Source: Actinoplanes campanulatus
GTDB taxonomy: Bacteria; Actinomycetota; Actinomycetes; Mycobacteriales; Micromonosporaceae
Assembly: GCF_014647795.1 (NCBI RefSeq)
Contig: NZ_BMPW01000008.1
Coordinates: 310,001 to 374,000, forward strand
Direction: 5' to 3'
Length of the DNA: 64,000 bases
Shown piece after piece: positions 25,061 to 33,845 of this stretch. The position numbers and the translations under genes are program-made. Position 1 is the first letter of the stretch, and each line of letters begins with the position of its first letter. The notes below the pieces were generated by a model, which did no database searches, was not told where the DNA came from, and saw nothing but the letters and a program-made list of their open reading frames with translations.

Positions 25061-25699
25061 GTGAGTGTGCCGGGTATGTGGTGGGAGCTGGCAGGCACCG
25101 ACCGGATGCTGCTGCGCCAGCAGGGGCAGCCGGTTCTGTTCGCCCGGGTCCATCCACACCGCTACCGCGTCCGGCTGCACCGAACCGGCGGATTCCGCTC
25201 CCCGGTGCCGCCGGTCCGGGCCGACGAGGCCCGCCGCATCACCGCCGCCGTGTCCTGGGCCCACCGGTTCAGCGCCGGCTGGCCCCGGCTTCCCGGCGTC
25301 CGCAACCTGCCGCCCTACAGCCTCACCACCGACCTGGTGCTGGACTGGCCCGGCGCCGAACTCGACTGGCTGGGCGACGGCTGGAACGGCGTGGTCCCGC
25401 TGCGCCCGCTGCCCACACCCGACGACGGCCGGGTGAAGGCGTACCGCAAACTGGCCGGCGACGGCCTGCTGCCCCCGCTGCTGCTGTGGTGGGCGAGCAA
25501 CCTGGACGGCTGGCTCCTGATCGACGGCCACAGTCGCCTGGCCGCCGCCCGGGCCGAGGGTCTGCCGCCGGTGACGCTGGTCCTCACCCGCGACGAGGAC
25601 GCCCGCACCGAGGGTCGGCCCCTGCGCGGCGGCACGGCCGAGTGGAACCGCCTGGCCGCCGAGTCCGCCCCCGCCGGGCGATCAGACGACTGGTCCTGA
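25061..25699 (+). CDS. Protein with ParB-like nuclease-fold motif
   Basis: 212 residues from a GTG. The C-terminal part has GWLLIDGHSRLAAARAEGLP, the DGHxR-type motif of ParB/sulfiredoxin-fold domains, preceded by PLRPLPTPDDGRVKAYRKLAGD. The first half (WWELAGTDRMLLRQQGQPV, VPPVRADEARRITAAVSWAH) is not recognised. There is no HTH, so it is not a chromosome-segregation ParB. Such stand-alone folds include nucleotide-binding or nuclease proteins. It stands alone after repeat arm C, with a weak AGGA ribosome-binding site; ATG 25076 is an alternative start. Confidence 0.6.
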   Translation: MSVPGMWWELAGTDRMLLRQQGQPVLFARVHPHRYRVRLHRTGGFRSPVPPVRADEARRITAAVSWAHRFSAGWPRLPGVRNLPPYSLTTDLVLDWPGAELDWLGDGWNGVVPLRPLPTPDDGRVKAYRKLAGDGLLPPLLLWWASNLDGWLLIDGHSRLAAARAEGLPPVTLVLTRDEDARTEGRPLRGGTAEWNRLAAESAPAGRSDDWS

Positions 25700-25937
25700 G
25701 CGTCATCGTGACGCTCAACCGCGCCGCGACGCCCCGCTTCTGCCGCCGGTGACGCTCGGCCGTTGGACGCCCATCCACCCGAAATGGCGGAAACCTCCAA
25801 GATCGCCGCGGGTTGATGTGGCGGGCGGCGGCACGTGGGTGGGTGGGTGAGTGGGCAGTGGCGCGTGATGGCGCGTCGCGGCCCGGTGTGGCACGGAGAT
25901 CGCGGCGGTGAGCGTACAAAATCGGGGAGAATCTCAC

Positions 25938-25964
25938 CCATCCGTGAGGGTGACCGCTGCGAAT
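25938..25964 (+). promoter_or_regulatory. SigK-type promoter candidate
   Basis: CCATCC (25938-25943) is followed after 15 bases by GCGAAT (25959-25964). Mycobacterial SigK promoters read CCATCC...CCGAAT, so 11 of 12 bases agree, though the spacer is slightly short. A 6-bp inverted repeat TCACCC/GGGTGA (25934-25953) overlaps it. It would start transcription about 30 bp before the sigma factor ATG at 26002. The remainder of 25700-26001 shows no gene. Confidence 0.5.
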
Positions 25965-26001
25965 GGCTTGGGAAGAGTCGGTCTGCGAGAAGCGGAGAGA
26001 C

Positions 26002-26616
26002 ATGGCGGAGCGCGACATCGGCGGGCGGCCGGAGTATCTGACTCCGGTGCCCGGACCGGGGACGGCGCCCGGCGCCGAGGTGTTGCTGGCGGCGGTGGCG
26101 CGAGGTGACGAGAAGGCGTTCGGCAGGCTGTACGACCTGGTGGCGCCACGCGTCTACGGGCTGGTCCGGCGGGTGTTGCGGGATCCGGCGCAGGCCGAGG
26201 AGGTCGCGCAGGAGGTGCTCGTCGAGGTGTGGCGGACGGCGTCCCGGTTCGATCCGGAGCGCGGGTCGGCGACCTCGTGGGTGTTCACGATCGCGCACCG
26301 GCGGGCCGTCGACCGGGTGCGTGCCGAGCAGGCGGCGGCCGAGCGGACGGTGAAGGTCGGGGTGGCGTCGATCGGCACGCCCTATGACGAGGTGGCCGAC
26401 GAGGTCACCGGACGGCTGGAACGCCAGCAGGTGCGGCACTGTCTGGACGTGCTGACCGAGGTGCAGCGGGAGGCCGTCACCCTCGCGTTCTATCAGGGAC
26501 ATTCGTATCCGCAGGTGTCCGAGCTGCTGCGGGTGCCGTTGCCGACCGTCAAGAGCCGGATGCGCGACGGCCTGATCCGCCTTCGCGACTGCCTCTCGGC
26601 GGGGGTGGCGGCATGA
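26002..26616 (+). CDS. sigK: ECF sigma factor, SigK type
   Basis: 204 residues. Region 2 (VARGDEKAFGRLYDLVAPRVY, DPAQAEEVAQEVLVEVWRTAS, SATSWVFTIAHRRAVDRVRA) and region 4 (LTEVQREAVTLAFYQGHSYPQ, PLPTVKSRMRDGLIRLR) match SigK. The ATG at 26002 has GGAGAG; the longer frame from 25963 would start inside the promoter. The stop overlaps the anti-sigma start by ATGA. It heads a five-gene envelope operon. Confidence 0.9.
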   Translation: MAERDIGGRPEYLTPVPGPGTAPGAEVLLAAVARGDEKAFGRLYDLVAPRVYGLVRRVLRDPAQAEEVAQEVLVEVWRTASRFDPERGSATSWVFTIAHRRAVDRVRAEQAAAERTVKVGVASIGTPYDEVADEVTGRLERQQVRHCLDVLTEVQREAVTLAFYQGHSYPQVSELLRVPLPTVKSRMRDGLIRLRDCLSAGVAA

Positions 26617-27347
26617 GCCCGGACGTGCATGCCCTGCTCGGGGCGTATGTGCTGGACGCGGTCGACGACCTCGAGCGGGCCGCCTTCGACCGGCATCTGC
26701 GGGAGTGCGAGGTCTGCCGGATGGAGACCGACGAGCTGCGGGAGGTCGCCGCCCGGCTGGCCGACGGGGCCTGGTCGGCGCCGCCGCCCCGGCTGCGGGA
26801 GAACGTGCTGGCCGAGATCGCCGGCACCCGTCAGCTCGCGCCTCCGGCGCCTCCCCCGGCGCGGCGCCGGTCGCCGGGCCGGTTGCGGCTGGTGGCCGCG
26901 GCCGCCGTCGTGGTCGCGGCGGCCGGGGCGGGCGCGGCCGTCTACGCCATTCAAGATCAGCGGGTACGCGACGCGCGCCAGGTCGCCGCTCTCGCCGAGC
27001 AGCGGGAGGCCCGGGTCCGGTCGATCCTGTCCGCCCCGGACGTCCAGGTGCACGCCGAGCGGCTGAACAGCGGCGGCCGGGTCACGGTGGCCAGCTCGCA
27101 GTCGCGGAACGCCGGGGTGATCATGCTGGCCGCCGACGGGGCCCCCGATCCGGGGAAGGTCTACCAGCTGTGGACGATCCGGGGCGGCGCACCCGCGTCG
27201 GCCGGCGCTCTCGGCGAGGGCCAGTCCACGGCGGTGCAGGTGGTCGACGGCATGCCCGGGGCATCCGATGTGGGGGTGACCGTGGAGCCGGCTCCCGGCT
27301 CGGCGACACCGACCACACCGCTGGACGCGGTCGTGAAGCTGACCTGA
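26613..27347 (+). CDS. rskA: Anti-sigma-K factor (RskA-type)
   Basis: 244 residues. The N-terminal anti-sigma domain has HLRECEVC (HxxxCxxC), the zinc anti-sigma signature, one membrane helix near residues 92-113, and an extracytoplasmic RskA domain (VTVASSQSRNAGVIMLAADG, GKVYQLWTIRGGAPASAG, GVTVEPAPGSATPTTP). It should hold SigK at the membrane until regulated proteolysis. It is coupled to sigK by ATGA. Confidence 0.92.
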   Translation: MSPDVHALLGAYVLDAVDDLERAAFDRHLRECEVCRMETDELREVAARLADGAWSAPPPRLRENVLAEIAGTRQLAPPAPPPARRRSPGRLRLVAAAAVVVAAAGAGAAVYAIQDQRVRDARQVAALAEQREARVRSILSAPDVQVHAERLNSGGRVTVASSQSRNAGVIMLAADGAPDPGKVYQLWTIRGGAPASAGALGEGQSTAVQVVDGMPGASDVGVTVEPAPGSATPTTPLDAVVKLT

Positions 27348-27411
27348 TTCCCGCCCATCCGCCGGCCCCGGCGGTCCGAACCCCTTCCAGCCGAGGAATC
27401 GGGGTGGGGAG

Positions 27412-28833
27412 ATGGACGGGGACCTGGACGGCCGGTACCGGCTGCTGGAGCTGATCGGCACGGGCGGCATGGGCCGGGTGTGGCGGGCCGAGGACACGCT
27501 GCTGCGGCGTACGGTCGCGGTCAAGGAGATGGTGACGCCGTCCAGCCCGCGGCTCGCCGCGCAAGCCGTGCGGGAGGCGCGGGCCGCGGCGCGACTCGAC
27601 CATCCGGGCGTCGTCAAGGTGTACGACGTCGGCCGTTCCTGGATCGTCATGGAGTACGTGCCGTCCCGCTCGCTGCACCAGGTGGTCCGCGACGACGGCC
27701 CGCTGGCGCCCCGCGAGGCGGCCCGGATCGGCCTCGGCATGCTGGCCGCGCTGCGGGCCGCGCACGCCGCCGGGGTGCTGCACCGGGACGTGAAACCGGA
27801 CAACGTGCTGCTCGCCGCGGACGGCCGGGTGGTGCTGACCGACTTCGGTCTGGCCTCACTGGACAGTGGCGGCGAGGACGGCCCGGATCCGCGGCTCGGC
27901 TCGCCCAGCTACATCGCGCCGGAGCGGCTGCTGGAGCGGGAGGCGGGCGTTCCCGGGGACCTGTGGTCGCTGGGGGCCACCCTGTACTCGGCGGTCGAGG
28001 GGCGGGCGCCGTTCGCCCGGGACGACGGCGGGACGGCGTTGCGGGCGCTGCTGAGCGATCCGCCGCACCGGCCGGTACGGTCCGGCCGGTTGGCCGGGCT
28101 GCTGCTGGCCCTGCTGGCGAAGGATCCGGCGGACCGCCCCACGACCGACGAGGTGGAGACACGGCTGCGGGCCGTGCTGCGCCCGAAGTCCCGGCGCCGC
28201 CGGGTCGCCGTCGCCCTCCTCCTGTTGCCGCTGGCCGGAGCCGCCGGGGTGGTGCTGGCCCCGCACCGGTCAGTGCCGGCACCGGCGCCGGCGCCGTCCT
28301 CCTTCACCGCGCTCATGTCCTATGCACAGGACGCCTGCGGCGGCGCCGCCCCACAACCGGTCACGGCCGCCGGCGACCGGGTTCCGGCCGGGCTGCCGGA
28401 CGGATGGGTGTGGACGCGGGATCCGTCCGGGTTCGCGCTGGCCGTGCCGCCCGGGTGGCGGCGGTCGATGGACGGCAACGAGGTGTGCTTCAGCGATCCT
28501 GGCGGGCGGCGGGCGTTGCGGGTGAACGTGTCACCGGTCGTCACCCGGCAGCCGCTCGCCTACTGGCAGGGCCGGGAGAAGGCGTCGCTGGCCCGGGGCG
28601 ACCTGCCCGGCTATCAGCGGATCAGCATGGGCGTCCTGCTGCTGAAAGGCGGTGGGGCGGACTGGGAGTACACGTGGCGGCCGGACTCTCGAACGGTCCG
28701 CCACGAGCGGCGGGTGCTGGTCGCGGCCGGCTCCCGGTCGTACCTGCTGCGGTGGACGGTCGCCGACCCCGACTGGGCGGCGACGACAGGTGTGCAGAGG
28801 CGGATGGTCGAGCTCTTCGAGGGGACATCATGA
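27412..28833 (+). CDS. Transmembrane serine/threonine protein kinase
   Basis: 473 residues. Kinase domain: glycine loop GTGGMG, ATP lysine K38 in VAVKEM, catalytic HRDVKPDN (D126), DFG at 144-146 and APERLL. A basic stop and one membrane segment (about 262-284) separate it from an extracellular domain of about 190 residues (LPDGWVWTRDPSGFALAVPP, YWQGREKASLARGDLPGY) of unknown ligand. It lies 64 bp after rskA and overlaps the next gene by ATGA, so it may phosphorylate envelope-stress targets of this operon. Confidence 0.9.
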   Translation: MDGDLDGRYRLLELIGTGGMGRVWRAEDTLLRRTVAVKEMVTPSSPRLAAQAVREARAAARLDHPGVVKVYDVGRSWIVMEYVPSRSLHQVVRDDGPLAPREAARIGLGMLAALRAAHAAGVLHRDVKPDNVLLAADGRVVLTDFGLASLDSGGEDGPDPRLGSPSYIAPERLLEREAGVPGDLWSLGATLYSAVEGRAPFARDDGGTALRALLSDPPHRPVRSGRLAGLLLALLAKDPADRPTTDEVETRLRAVLRPKSRRRRVAVALLLLPLAGAAGVVLAPHRSVPAPAPAPSSFTALMSYAQDACGGAAPQPVTAAGDRVPAGLPDGWVWTRDPSGFALAVPPGWRRSMDGNEVCFSDPGGRRALRVNVSPVVTRQPLAYWQGREKASLARGDLPGYQRISMGVLLLKGGGADWEYTWRPDSRTVRHERRVLVAAGSRSYLLRWTVADPDWAATTGVQRRMVELFEGTS

Positions 28834-29624
28834 GACTGCTGTGGGTCGTACCGTTCGTGGCCGTCGCTCTCGCGGTGACCCCGTCGCCGGCGCTCGCCGA
28901 CGAGAGCGTGCACGTCAAGCTCACCGAGCTCAACCGGTCCGGCGCGCGCGGGACGGCCGTGCTGACCGCGCTGCCCGGCGGGGACCTGCGGGTGCGGATC
29001 CGGTCCACCGGGCTGGTGCCGTCCGCGCCGCACGCCCAGCACCTGCACGGGTCCACCGAAGGCATGGACTTCCACTGTCCGCCGGAGTCCGCCGACACCG
29101 ACGGCGACGGGTACGTGAGCACCGAGGAGGGCATGCCGTCCTACGGCGACATCTTCGTCTCCCTCGCCACCCGGGGCGACGTGTCCCGGGCCAGCGGCCT
29201 GGCCGTCGACCGGATGCCCCGGGCGTCCGCCGCCGGTGTGGTCGTCTACGACCGCGTCATCCCGGCCGCCGATCTGCCGCCCGGCACCGTCGAGCACCTC
29301 AAGGACCTGCACGTGGTCCAGCACGGCATCGACGTCAACGGCAACGGGACGTACGACGTGGGCGCCCTCGGCGAGTCGACGATGGCCCGCTCGGCGGGTC
29401 TGAGCGGCATCCCGCAGGAGGCGACCAACCCGGCCACCTGCGGCATGGTGACCGGCGCGGCGGCCGGCTCGGTCCCGGTGGGCGGCGTCGAGACCGGCGA
29501 CGGCAGCACCCGCCCCGGCCCGGCGCTGTGGTCGCTCCCCGGCGGCTTCGCCCTGGTCGCGGCGGTCGCGCTGCTGCTGTTCGCCCGGCGTCGTTCCCTC
29601 GTCCTCCCCCGCTCCCGGCGATGA
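28830..29624 (+). CDS. Cell-surface CHRD-like protein with C-terminal anchor
   Basis: 264 residues. A signal peptide ends at PALA-DESV. The core VKLTELNRSGARGTAVLT, HAQHLHGSTEGMDFHCPP and late DLHVVQHGIDVNGNGTYD resemble the CHRD superfamily of extracellular beta proteins; DTDGDGYVSTEEG is a calcium-binding EF-hand-like loop. A C-terminal hydrophobic helix (SLPGGFALVAAVALLLFA) followed by basic residues anchors it, without an LPXTG motif. It overlaps the kinase before it and the sortase after it by ATGA each. Possible sortase substrate or partner; no sorting signal is evident. Confidence 0.8.
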   Translation: MRLLWVVPFVAVALAVTPSPALADESVHVKLTELNRSGARGTAVLTALPGGDLRVRIRSTGLVPSAPHAQHLHGSTEGMDFHCPPESADTDGDGYVSTEEGMPSYGDIFVSLATRGDVSRASGLAVDRMPRASAAGVVVYDRVIPAADLPPGTVEHLKDLHVVQHGIDVNGNGTYDVGALGESTMARSAGLSGIPQEATNPATCGMVTGAAAGSVPVGGVETGDGSTRPGPALWSLPGGFALVAAVALLLFARRRSLVLPRSRR

Positions 29625-30229
29625 GACGCCGGTGGCTGGCGGGCGCGGTCGCCGCGGTCCTGGCCGGGTGCACGGGCGGCACGCCGCCTTCGAACCCGGC
29701 AGGCGCGGTGAGGCCGTCCGGCAGTATGCCCGGCCCGGCCGGGGCGGAGACGCTGACCAGCGGGGAGCTGTTGCCGGCGTCTCCGCCGGAGCGGGTGGCG
29801 ATTCCGGCGCTGGACGTGTCGGTGCCGGTCGTGGGGCTCGGCCTGCGGGCGGACGGCGCCATGGAGGTGCCCACCGACGCGACGACGGTCGGCTGGTTCA
29901 CCGGGGCGCCGGCGCCCGGATCGCTCGGCCCCGCCGTCCTGGCCGGGCACGTCGACTACCGTGGCGTCTCCGGCACCTTCGCCGAGCTGTCCACCCTGCG
30001 ACCCGGCGACGAGGTCCGGATCACGCGCCGGGACGGGCGCACGGCGGTCTTCGCGGTGACCGGCGTCGCCACCTATCCCAAGAACCGTTTCCCGTCCGGC
30101 GAGGTGTACGGCCCGATCGACCACGCCGGGCTCCGGCTGATCACCTGCGGCGGCGACTTCGACCGGCGCACCGGCCACTACGTCGACAACGTGGTCGCCT
30201 ACGCCCGCCTGCGACAGGTCCTGGGGTGA
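29621..30229 (+). CDS. Class F-type sortase
   Basis: 202 residues with a lipobox-like LAGC at 14-17, a disordered linker and a sortase domain. The catalytic histidine is in LAGHVDY (H110), the cysteine in RLITCGG (C176), and an arginine follows in DRRTGH. This size and layout fit actinobacterial class E/F sortases. It is the last gene of the SigK operon and is followed by a 20-bp-stem hairpin. The lipoprotein-like N-terminus is unusual for a sortase. Confidence 0.87.
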   Translation: MRRRWLAGAVAAVLAGCTGGTPPSNPAGAVRPSGSMPGPAGAETLTSGELLPASPPERVAIPALDVSVPVVGLGLRADGAMEVPTDATTVGWFTGAPAPGSLGPAVLAGHVDYRGVSGTFAELSTLRPGDEVRITRRDGRTAVFAVTGVATYPKNRFPSGEVYGPIDHAGLRLITCGGDFDRRTGHYVDNVVAYARLRQVLG

Positions 30230-30275
30230 GTCGTGAACGAACTCCCCAGCCGATCGCCGCGAATGTCCGGACAGC

Positions 30276-30328
30276 GGCTGGCCGTGGGTGCTGTCTCGAG
30301 CGCCCCGGGACAGCACCCACGGCCAGCC
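30276..30328 (+). terminator. Very long perfect hairpin ending the SigK operon
   Basis: A perfect 20-bp stem (30276-30295 with 30309-30328) closes a 13-base loop, 47 bp past the sortase stop and 47 bp before the next start. It should end the SigK operon transcript; its length is exceptional for a simple terminator. Confidence 0.75.
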
Positions 30329-30374
30329 GGGCAAGATCCGATCCGGGTCCCGGGAGTGCTGGCACACTGGCTGG

Positions 30375-30983
30375 GTGGATCATGATCTTTCACCGGCGGC
30401 ACGGTCGGTCAGGGAGCACTACGCGGGGCTGTTCACGGGGAGCCCGATCGCGGTGCTGGGGCCCGCGCCGGGGCCGGTTCGCGAGCTGGTGCCGGGGCTG
30501 CGCATCCTGAGCTGGACGCCGTCGCAGGGTGGGCGGATCTACGCCACGGTGGGGCTGTGGGACGCCACCCAGCGGGACGGGCACGCGCTCGAGTTCCTGC
30601 TGCACGCTCCGGAAGCCGATGACGAACCGCATGTCGAACTGCTGACCATGGTCGCCTACTACCAGGCCAGCGGTGGCGACTACCGGCTCGGCCACGGGCA
30701 CACGGTGGGGATCGGGCGGGGCTGGCTGCCCGGGTCGGCGTGTGATCACCTGCTGGTCAGCCTGCCCTATCCGTGGGGGCCGCAGTTGGAGGAGTGCGCC
30801 GTTCCGGGCGGGCACGCGCGGGTGCTGTGGCTGCTTCCGATCACCCGGGCCGAGAAGGAGCTGGCGCTGCGGGACGGGCTGGAGGCGCTGGAGGACCGTT
30901 TCGAGGCGGCGGGGGTCGTGCCCACCGATCCGCTGCGCGCCTGCACGTCCGTACCGGAGAAACCCGGTCACCCTGGGTGCTGA
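30375..30983 (+). CDS. SUFU-domain (suppressor-of-fused-like) protein
   Basis: 202 residues from a GTG. The SUFU fold is indicated by PAARSVREHYAGLFTGSP, YATVGLWDATQRDGHALEFL, HVELLTMVAYYQASGGDYRLGHG and LLPITRAEKELALRDGLEAL. Bacterial members are cytoplasmic and of unknown role, some acting as immunity proteins of toxin systems; no toxin is next to it. There is no clear ribosome-binding site, so a nearly leaderless start is possible. Confidence 0.8.
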   Translation: MDHDLSPAARSVREHYAGLFTGSPIAVLGPAPGPVRELVPGLRILSWTPSQGGRIYATVGLWDATQRDGHALEFLLHAPEADDEPHVELLTMVAYYQASGGDYRLGHGHTVGIGRGWLPGSACDHLLVSLPYPWGPQLEECAVPGGHARVLWLLPITRAEKELALRDGLEALEDRFEAAGVVPTDPLRACTSVPEKPGHPGC

Positions 30984-30998
30984 GCAGGGTGACCGGGT
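30962..30998. terminator. Bidirectional hairpin terminator
   Basis: A perfect 14-bp stem (30962-30975 with 30985-30998) spans the SUFU-gene stop and points at the convergent amylase gene end at 31017, so it can serve both. Confidence 0.7.
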
Positions 30999-31016
30999 CG
31001 CTGTGGGTGAGTGGCG

Positions 31017-32765
31017 TCAGCGCCAGGTGTCGCTCAGCGTGACCTGACCGCCGGCCGGGACGGTCGCGGTGCGGTTGGCGCCGGACTCCCAGGTGACGGT
31101 GCCGTCGGCGTTCTTGCGGAGGTACTTGTACTCGAAGCTGGTGCCGGCCGGCAGCGAGACCGTGCCGCGCCAGATCGGGTAGGTGGCGGCCGACAGGGCC
31201 ACCGCGCCGGCCGGCGCCCAGTTGCCGAGGGCGGCCTGGTTGCCGACCACGAAGATGTTCTGGCCGACGGTGGTGGTGGCGGTGACACCGAAGGTCGCGC
31301 CGGAGGCGGTGGTGCTGGTCGGGGTGACCCCGCTGGCGCCGACATAGAGGGCGACCGCGTCACCGGCGGCGATCGTGGCGGTGAACTGGCCGGCGGAGCT
31401 GACCGTGTACGTGGTGCCGGTGCAGCCGCCGTTGCCGGTCGGGTTGCCGTGCTGGACGTCGCAGTAGGTGCCGGCCGGCAGCGAGGTCTGGAAGGTGCGG
31501 GTCAGGCTGCTGCCCTCGTGGTTGATCGCCACGTAGCCCTTGTTGCCGCGCCCGAAAGCGATCTGGTCGGCGCCGTTGGACCACCAGTTGGTGACCGCCG
31601 TGCCGCGGACCGCGTTGCGGAAGCCGACCATGTTGCCGATCTGGCGCCAGGCGTGCTGGCACTTCCAGCCGTCGCTGTAGCAGGCGTTGACGGCGCCGTT
31701 GTTCGGCGGGCCGGCGTCGTGGTTGCTGAACTCGTAGCCGGAGTTGATGTCGGGGGCGCCGTACGGCCAGGCCAGCGTGAAGACCTGAGCGAGCGTGTAC
31801 GCCGACCCGTTCTTGTAGCTGAGGGTGTCGCCGACGCGCTCGGTGTCGTGGTTGTCGACGAACACCGACGCCTGGTCGCTGGGCAGGTAGCCCCACGCCG
31901 TGCCGAAGTTGGACAGGTAGGCGAGGTTCTCGTTGAGGAACACCCGCTTGAGGTCGCGGGCGAACCGGAACTCCTGCACGTCGCCGTTGCCGGTGTACTC
32001 GGTCGGCTGGACGGCCTCGCCGGAGCCGAAGATGACCTCCTGCTTCCAGTACGCGCCGGTGTTGCTGAGCTTCGACCTGATGGCGGCCAGATCAGCCGCG
32101 GACATGTGCTTGGCCGCGTCGATCCGGAAGCCGTCGACGCCGAGCGAGGCCAGGTCGTTCATGTAGCCGGCGATCCTGCCGCGGACGTAGTCGCTGCCGG
32201 TGTTCAGGTCGGAGAGGTTGACCAGTTCACAATCCTGGACGTTGCCGCGGTTGGTGTAGTCGCTGATCGCGGTGCGGCAGGAGTGGAAGTCGGCGTCCGA
32301 GTAGATCCCGGGGTAGTTGTACTTGGTGTACGAGCTTCCGCCGGTGCCGGTGCCGGAGGCCGCAGCCATGTGGTTGATGACGGTGTCGGCGATGACCTTC
32401 ACGCCCGCCGCGTGGCAGGTGTTCACCATGTTCGCGAAGGCGGCACGGTCACCGAGCCGTCCGGCGATCCGGTAGGACACCGGCTGGTAGGACGTCCACC
32501 ACTGGCTGCCCTGGATGTGCTCCATCGGCGGGGAGACCTGCACGTATCCGTAGCCGAGCGGACCCAGGGTGCTGGTGCACTCGCGGGCGATCGAGGCGAA
32601 GGACCACTCGAACATGACCGCGGTGACGTCCTTCTGCCCGGGCGGGGCGGCGAAGGCGTCGCCGCCGGTGGCGATCTGGGCGACGCCGAAGCCGCCGGCC
32701 CCGAGGACGAGGGTGGCGGCGGCGAGGATGCGGGTCAGGCGTCGCCGCCTGCGGGGAGTGTCCAC
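31017..32765 (-). CDS. Secreted alpha-amylase (GH13) with C-terminal CBM20
   Basis: 582 residues from a GTG with ribosome-binding site AGGAG. The signal peptide spans about 1-40. The GH13 barrel has the nucleophile D216 in [10 protein letters not shown], acid/base E243 and D307 in FVDNHDTE. After the beta-sheet domain (about 380-470) comes a CBM20-type starch-binding domain ([33 protein letters not shown]). It secretes an endo-acting starch hydrolase. CTGCAA repeats upstream are MalR-like operators. Confidence 0.93.
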   Translation of the reverse strand: MDTPRRRRRLTRILAAATLVLGAGGFGVAQIATGGDAFAAPPGQKDVTAVMFEWSFASIARECTSTLGPLGYGYVQVSPPMEHIQGSQWWTSYQPVSYRIAGRLGDRAAFANMVNTCHAAGVKVIADTVINHMAAASGTGTGGSSYTKYNYPGIYSDADFHSCRTAISDYTNRGNVQDCELVNLSDLNTGSDYVRGRIAGYMNDLASLGVDGFRIDAAKHMSAADLAAIRSKLSNTGAYWKQEVIFGSGEAVQPTEYTGNGDVQEFRFARDLKRVFLNENLAYLSNFGTAWGYLPSDQASVFVDNHDTERVGDTLSYKNGSAYTLAQVFTLAWPYGAPDINSGYEFSNHDAGPPNNGAVNACYSDGWKCQHAWRQIGNMVGFRNAVRGTAVTNWWSNGADQIAFGRGNKGYVAINHEGSSLTRTFQTSLPAGTYCDVQHGNPTGNGGCTGTTYTVSSAGQFTATIAAGDAVALYVGASGVTPTSTTASGATFGVTATTTVGQNIFVVGNQAALGNWAPAGAVALSAATYPIWRGTVSLPAGTSFEYKYLRKNADGTVTWESGANRTATVPAGGQVTLSDTWR

Positions 32766-32796
32766 ATCGAGCTCCTGGGGATGATCGGGGACGGGT

Positions 32797-32836
32797 CTGC
32801 AAGCGCTTACTGCAACAGGCTTGAAACTTTCTGCAA
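32797..32836 (-). promoter_or_regulatory. Maltose/starch-type operator repeats
   Basis: Three CTGCAA copies lie at 32797, 32810 and 32831 (TTGCAG on the minus strand), 32 bp upstream of the amylase start. The first two are 13 bp apart. Direct TTGCAG repeats of this kind are known in streptomycete amylase promoters as sites for a LacI-type maltose repressor. Confidence 0.55.
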
Positions 32837-32895
32837 ATCTTTTCGGCCAACATAGATACCGGCGAGTTCGCCCGTCAAGACATCTCCCGGAAACA

Positions 32896-32929
32896 GAAGA
32901 ACGCCGCCCGTCACCGGGCGGCGTTCTTC
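32896..32929 (-). terminator. Terminator of the osmoprotectant operon
   Basis: A perfect 15-bp stem (32896-32910 with 32915-32929) and a 4-base loop lie 11 bp past the binding-protein stop. On the minus strand a modestly U-rich CTGTTTCC follows. Confidence 0.75.
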
Positions 32930-32939
32930 ACGGAGTGTG

Positions 32940-33845
32940 TCAGGCGAGACCGTTCTCGGTCAGGAACGCCTTGGCCACCGCCTTGGTGTCCTTCTTGTCC
33001 ACCTGCACCTGGGCCAGGTACGAGGTGAGGTTCTCGGTGGTCAGCTTCGCCGACACCGCGTTGAGCGCGCCGCTGACGGTCGCGTTGTTCGCCTCGGTGC
33101 GGATCAGCGGGAGGACGTTCTGCGCCAGGTAGAGGTTCTTCGGGTCGTCCAGCACGACGAACTTGTTGGTGACGATCGACGAGTCGGTGGAGAAGATGTT
33201 CGCCACGTCGATGTCGCCGTCCTTGAGCGCGGTGACGGTCAGCGGGCCGCCTGCGTCGAGCGGCTTGAACTCCTTGAACTTCAGGCCGTACACCGTCTCG
33301 AGGCCCTTGAGGCCCTGGTGCCGCTCGGCGAACTCCGGGCCGGCGCCGACCACGAGCTGGCCGGCGACGGCCTTGAGGTCCTCGATCGTCTTGAGGTTGT
33401 TCTTGGTGGCGGTCTCCGCGGTGACCGTCAGGGTGTCCTTGTCCTGGGCGGCCGACTGCTCCAGCACCTCGGTGCCGGCCGGCAGCACCTTCTTGAGGGC
33501 CGCCAGCACGTCCTCCGAGCTGCTGACTCCCTCCGGGGCGCCGCCCGGGGTGAGGGCGGCGAGCAGGGCGCCGTTGTACTCCGGCAGCAGAGAGATCGAA
33601 CCGTCCTGGAGCGCCTTGAGGTAGGCCTCCCGGGCGCCGATGTTGAACTTGCGGGTGACCGTGACGCCCTTGACCTCCAGGGCCTGCGAGTAGATCTCGC
33701 CGAGCAGCTCGGACTCGGCGAAGTTGGCCGAGCCGACGGTGACCGCCGAGGAGCCGGCCTTGGTCTCCTCGGCGAGTGGATCACTGTTGGCGCCGCAGGC
33801 GGTGAGGCTGAGCGTCAGGGCAAGAGCAGCGGCAATGCGCTTCAT
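32940..33845 (-). CDS. opuCC: Osmoprotectant (glycine betaine/choline-type) binding lipoprotein
   Basis: 301 residues. Lipobox LTAC, then VTVGSANFAESELLGEIYSQALEV, REAYLKALQDGSISLLPEYN and VVGAGPEFAERHQGLKGLE, typical of OpuCC/OsmX family-7 binding proteins for betaine, carnitine or choline. Fourth gene of a complete ABC operon, starting right after the second permease stop and followed by the terminator. Confidence 0.9.
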   Translation of the reverse strand: MKRIAAALALTLSLTACGANSDPLAEETKAGSSAVTVGSANFAESELLGEIYSQALEVKGVTVTRKFNIGAREAYLKALQDGSISLLPEYNGALLAALTPGGAPEGVSSSEDVLAALKKVLPAGTEVLEQSAAQDKDTLTVTAETATKNNLKTIEDLKAVAGQLVVGAGPEFAERHQGLKGLETVYGLKFKEFKPLDAGGPLTVTALKDGDIDVANIFSTDSSIVTNKFVVLDDPKNLYLAQNVLPLIRTEANNATVSGALNAVSAKLTTENLTSYLAQVQVDKKDTKAVAKAFLTENGLA

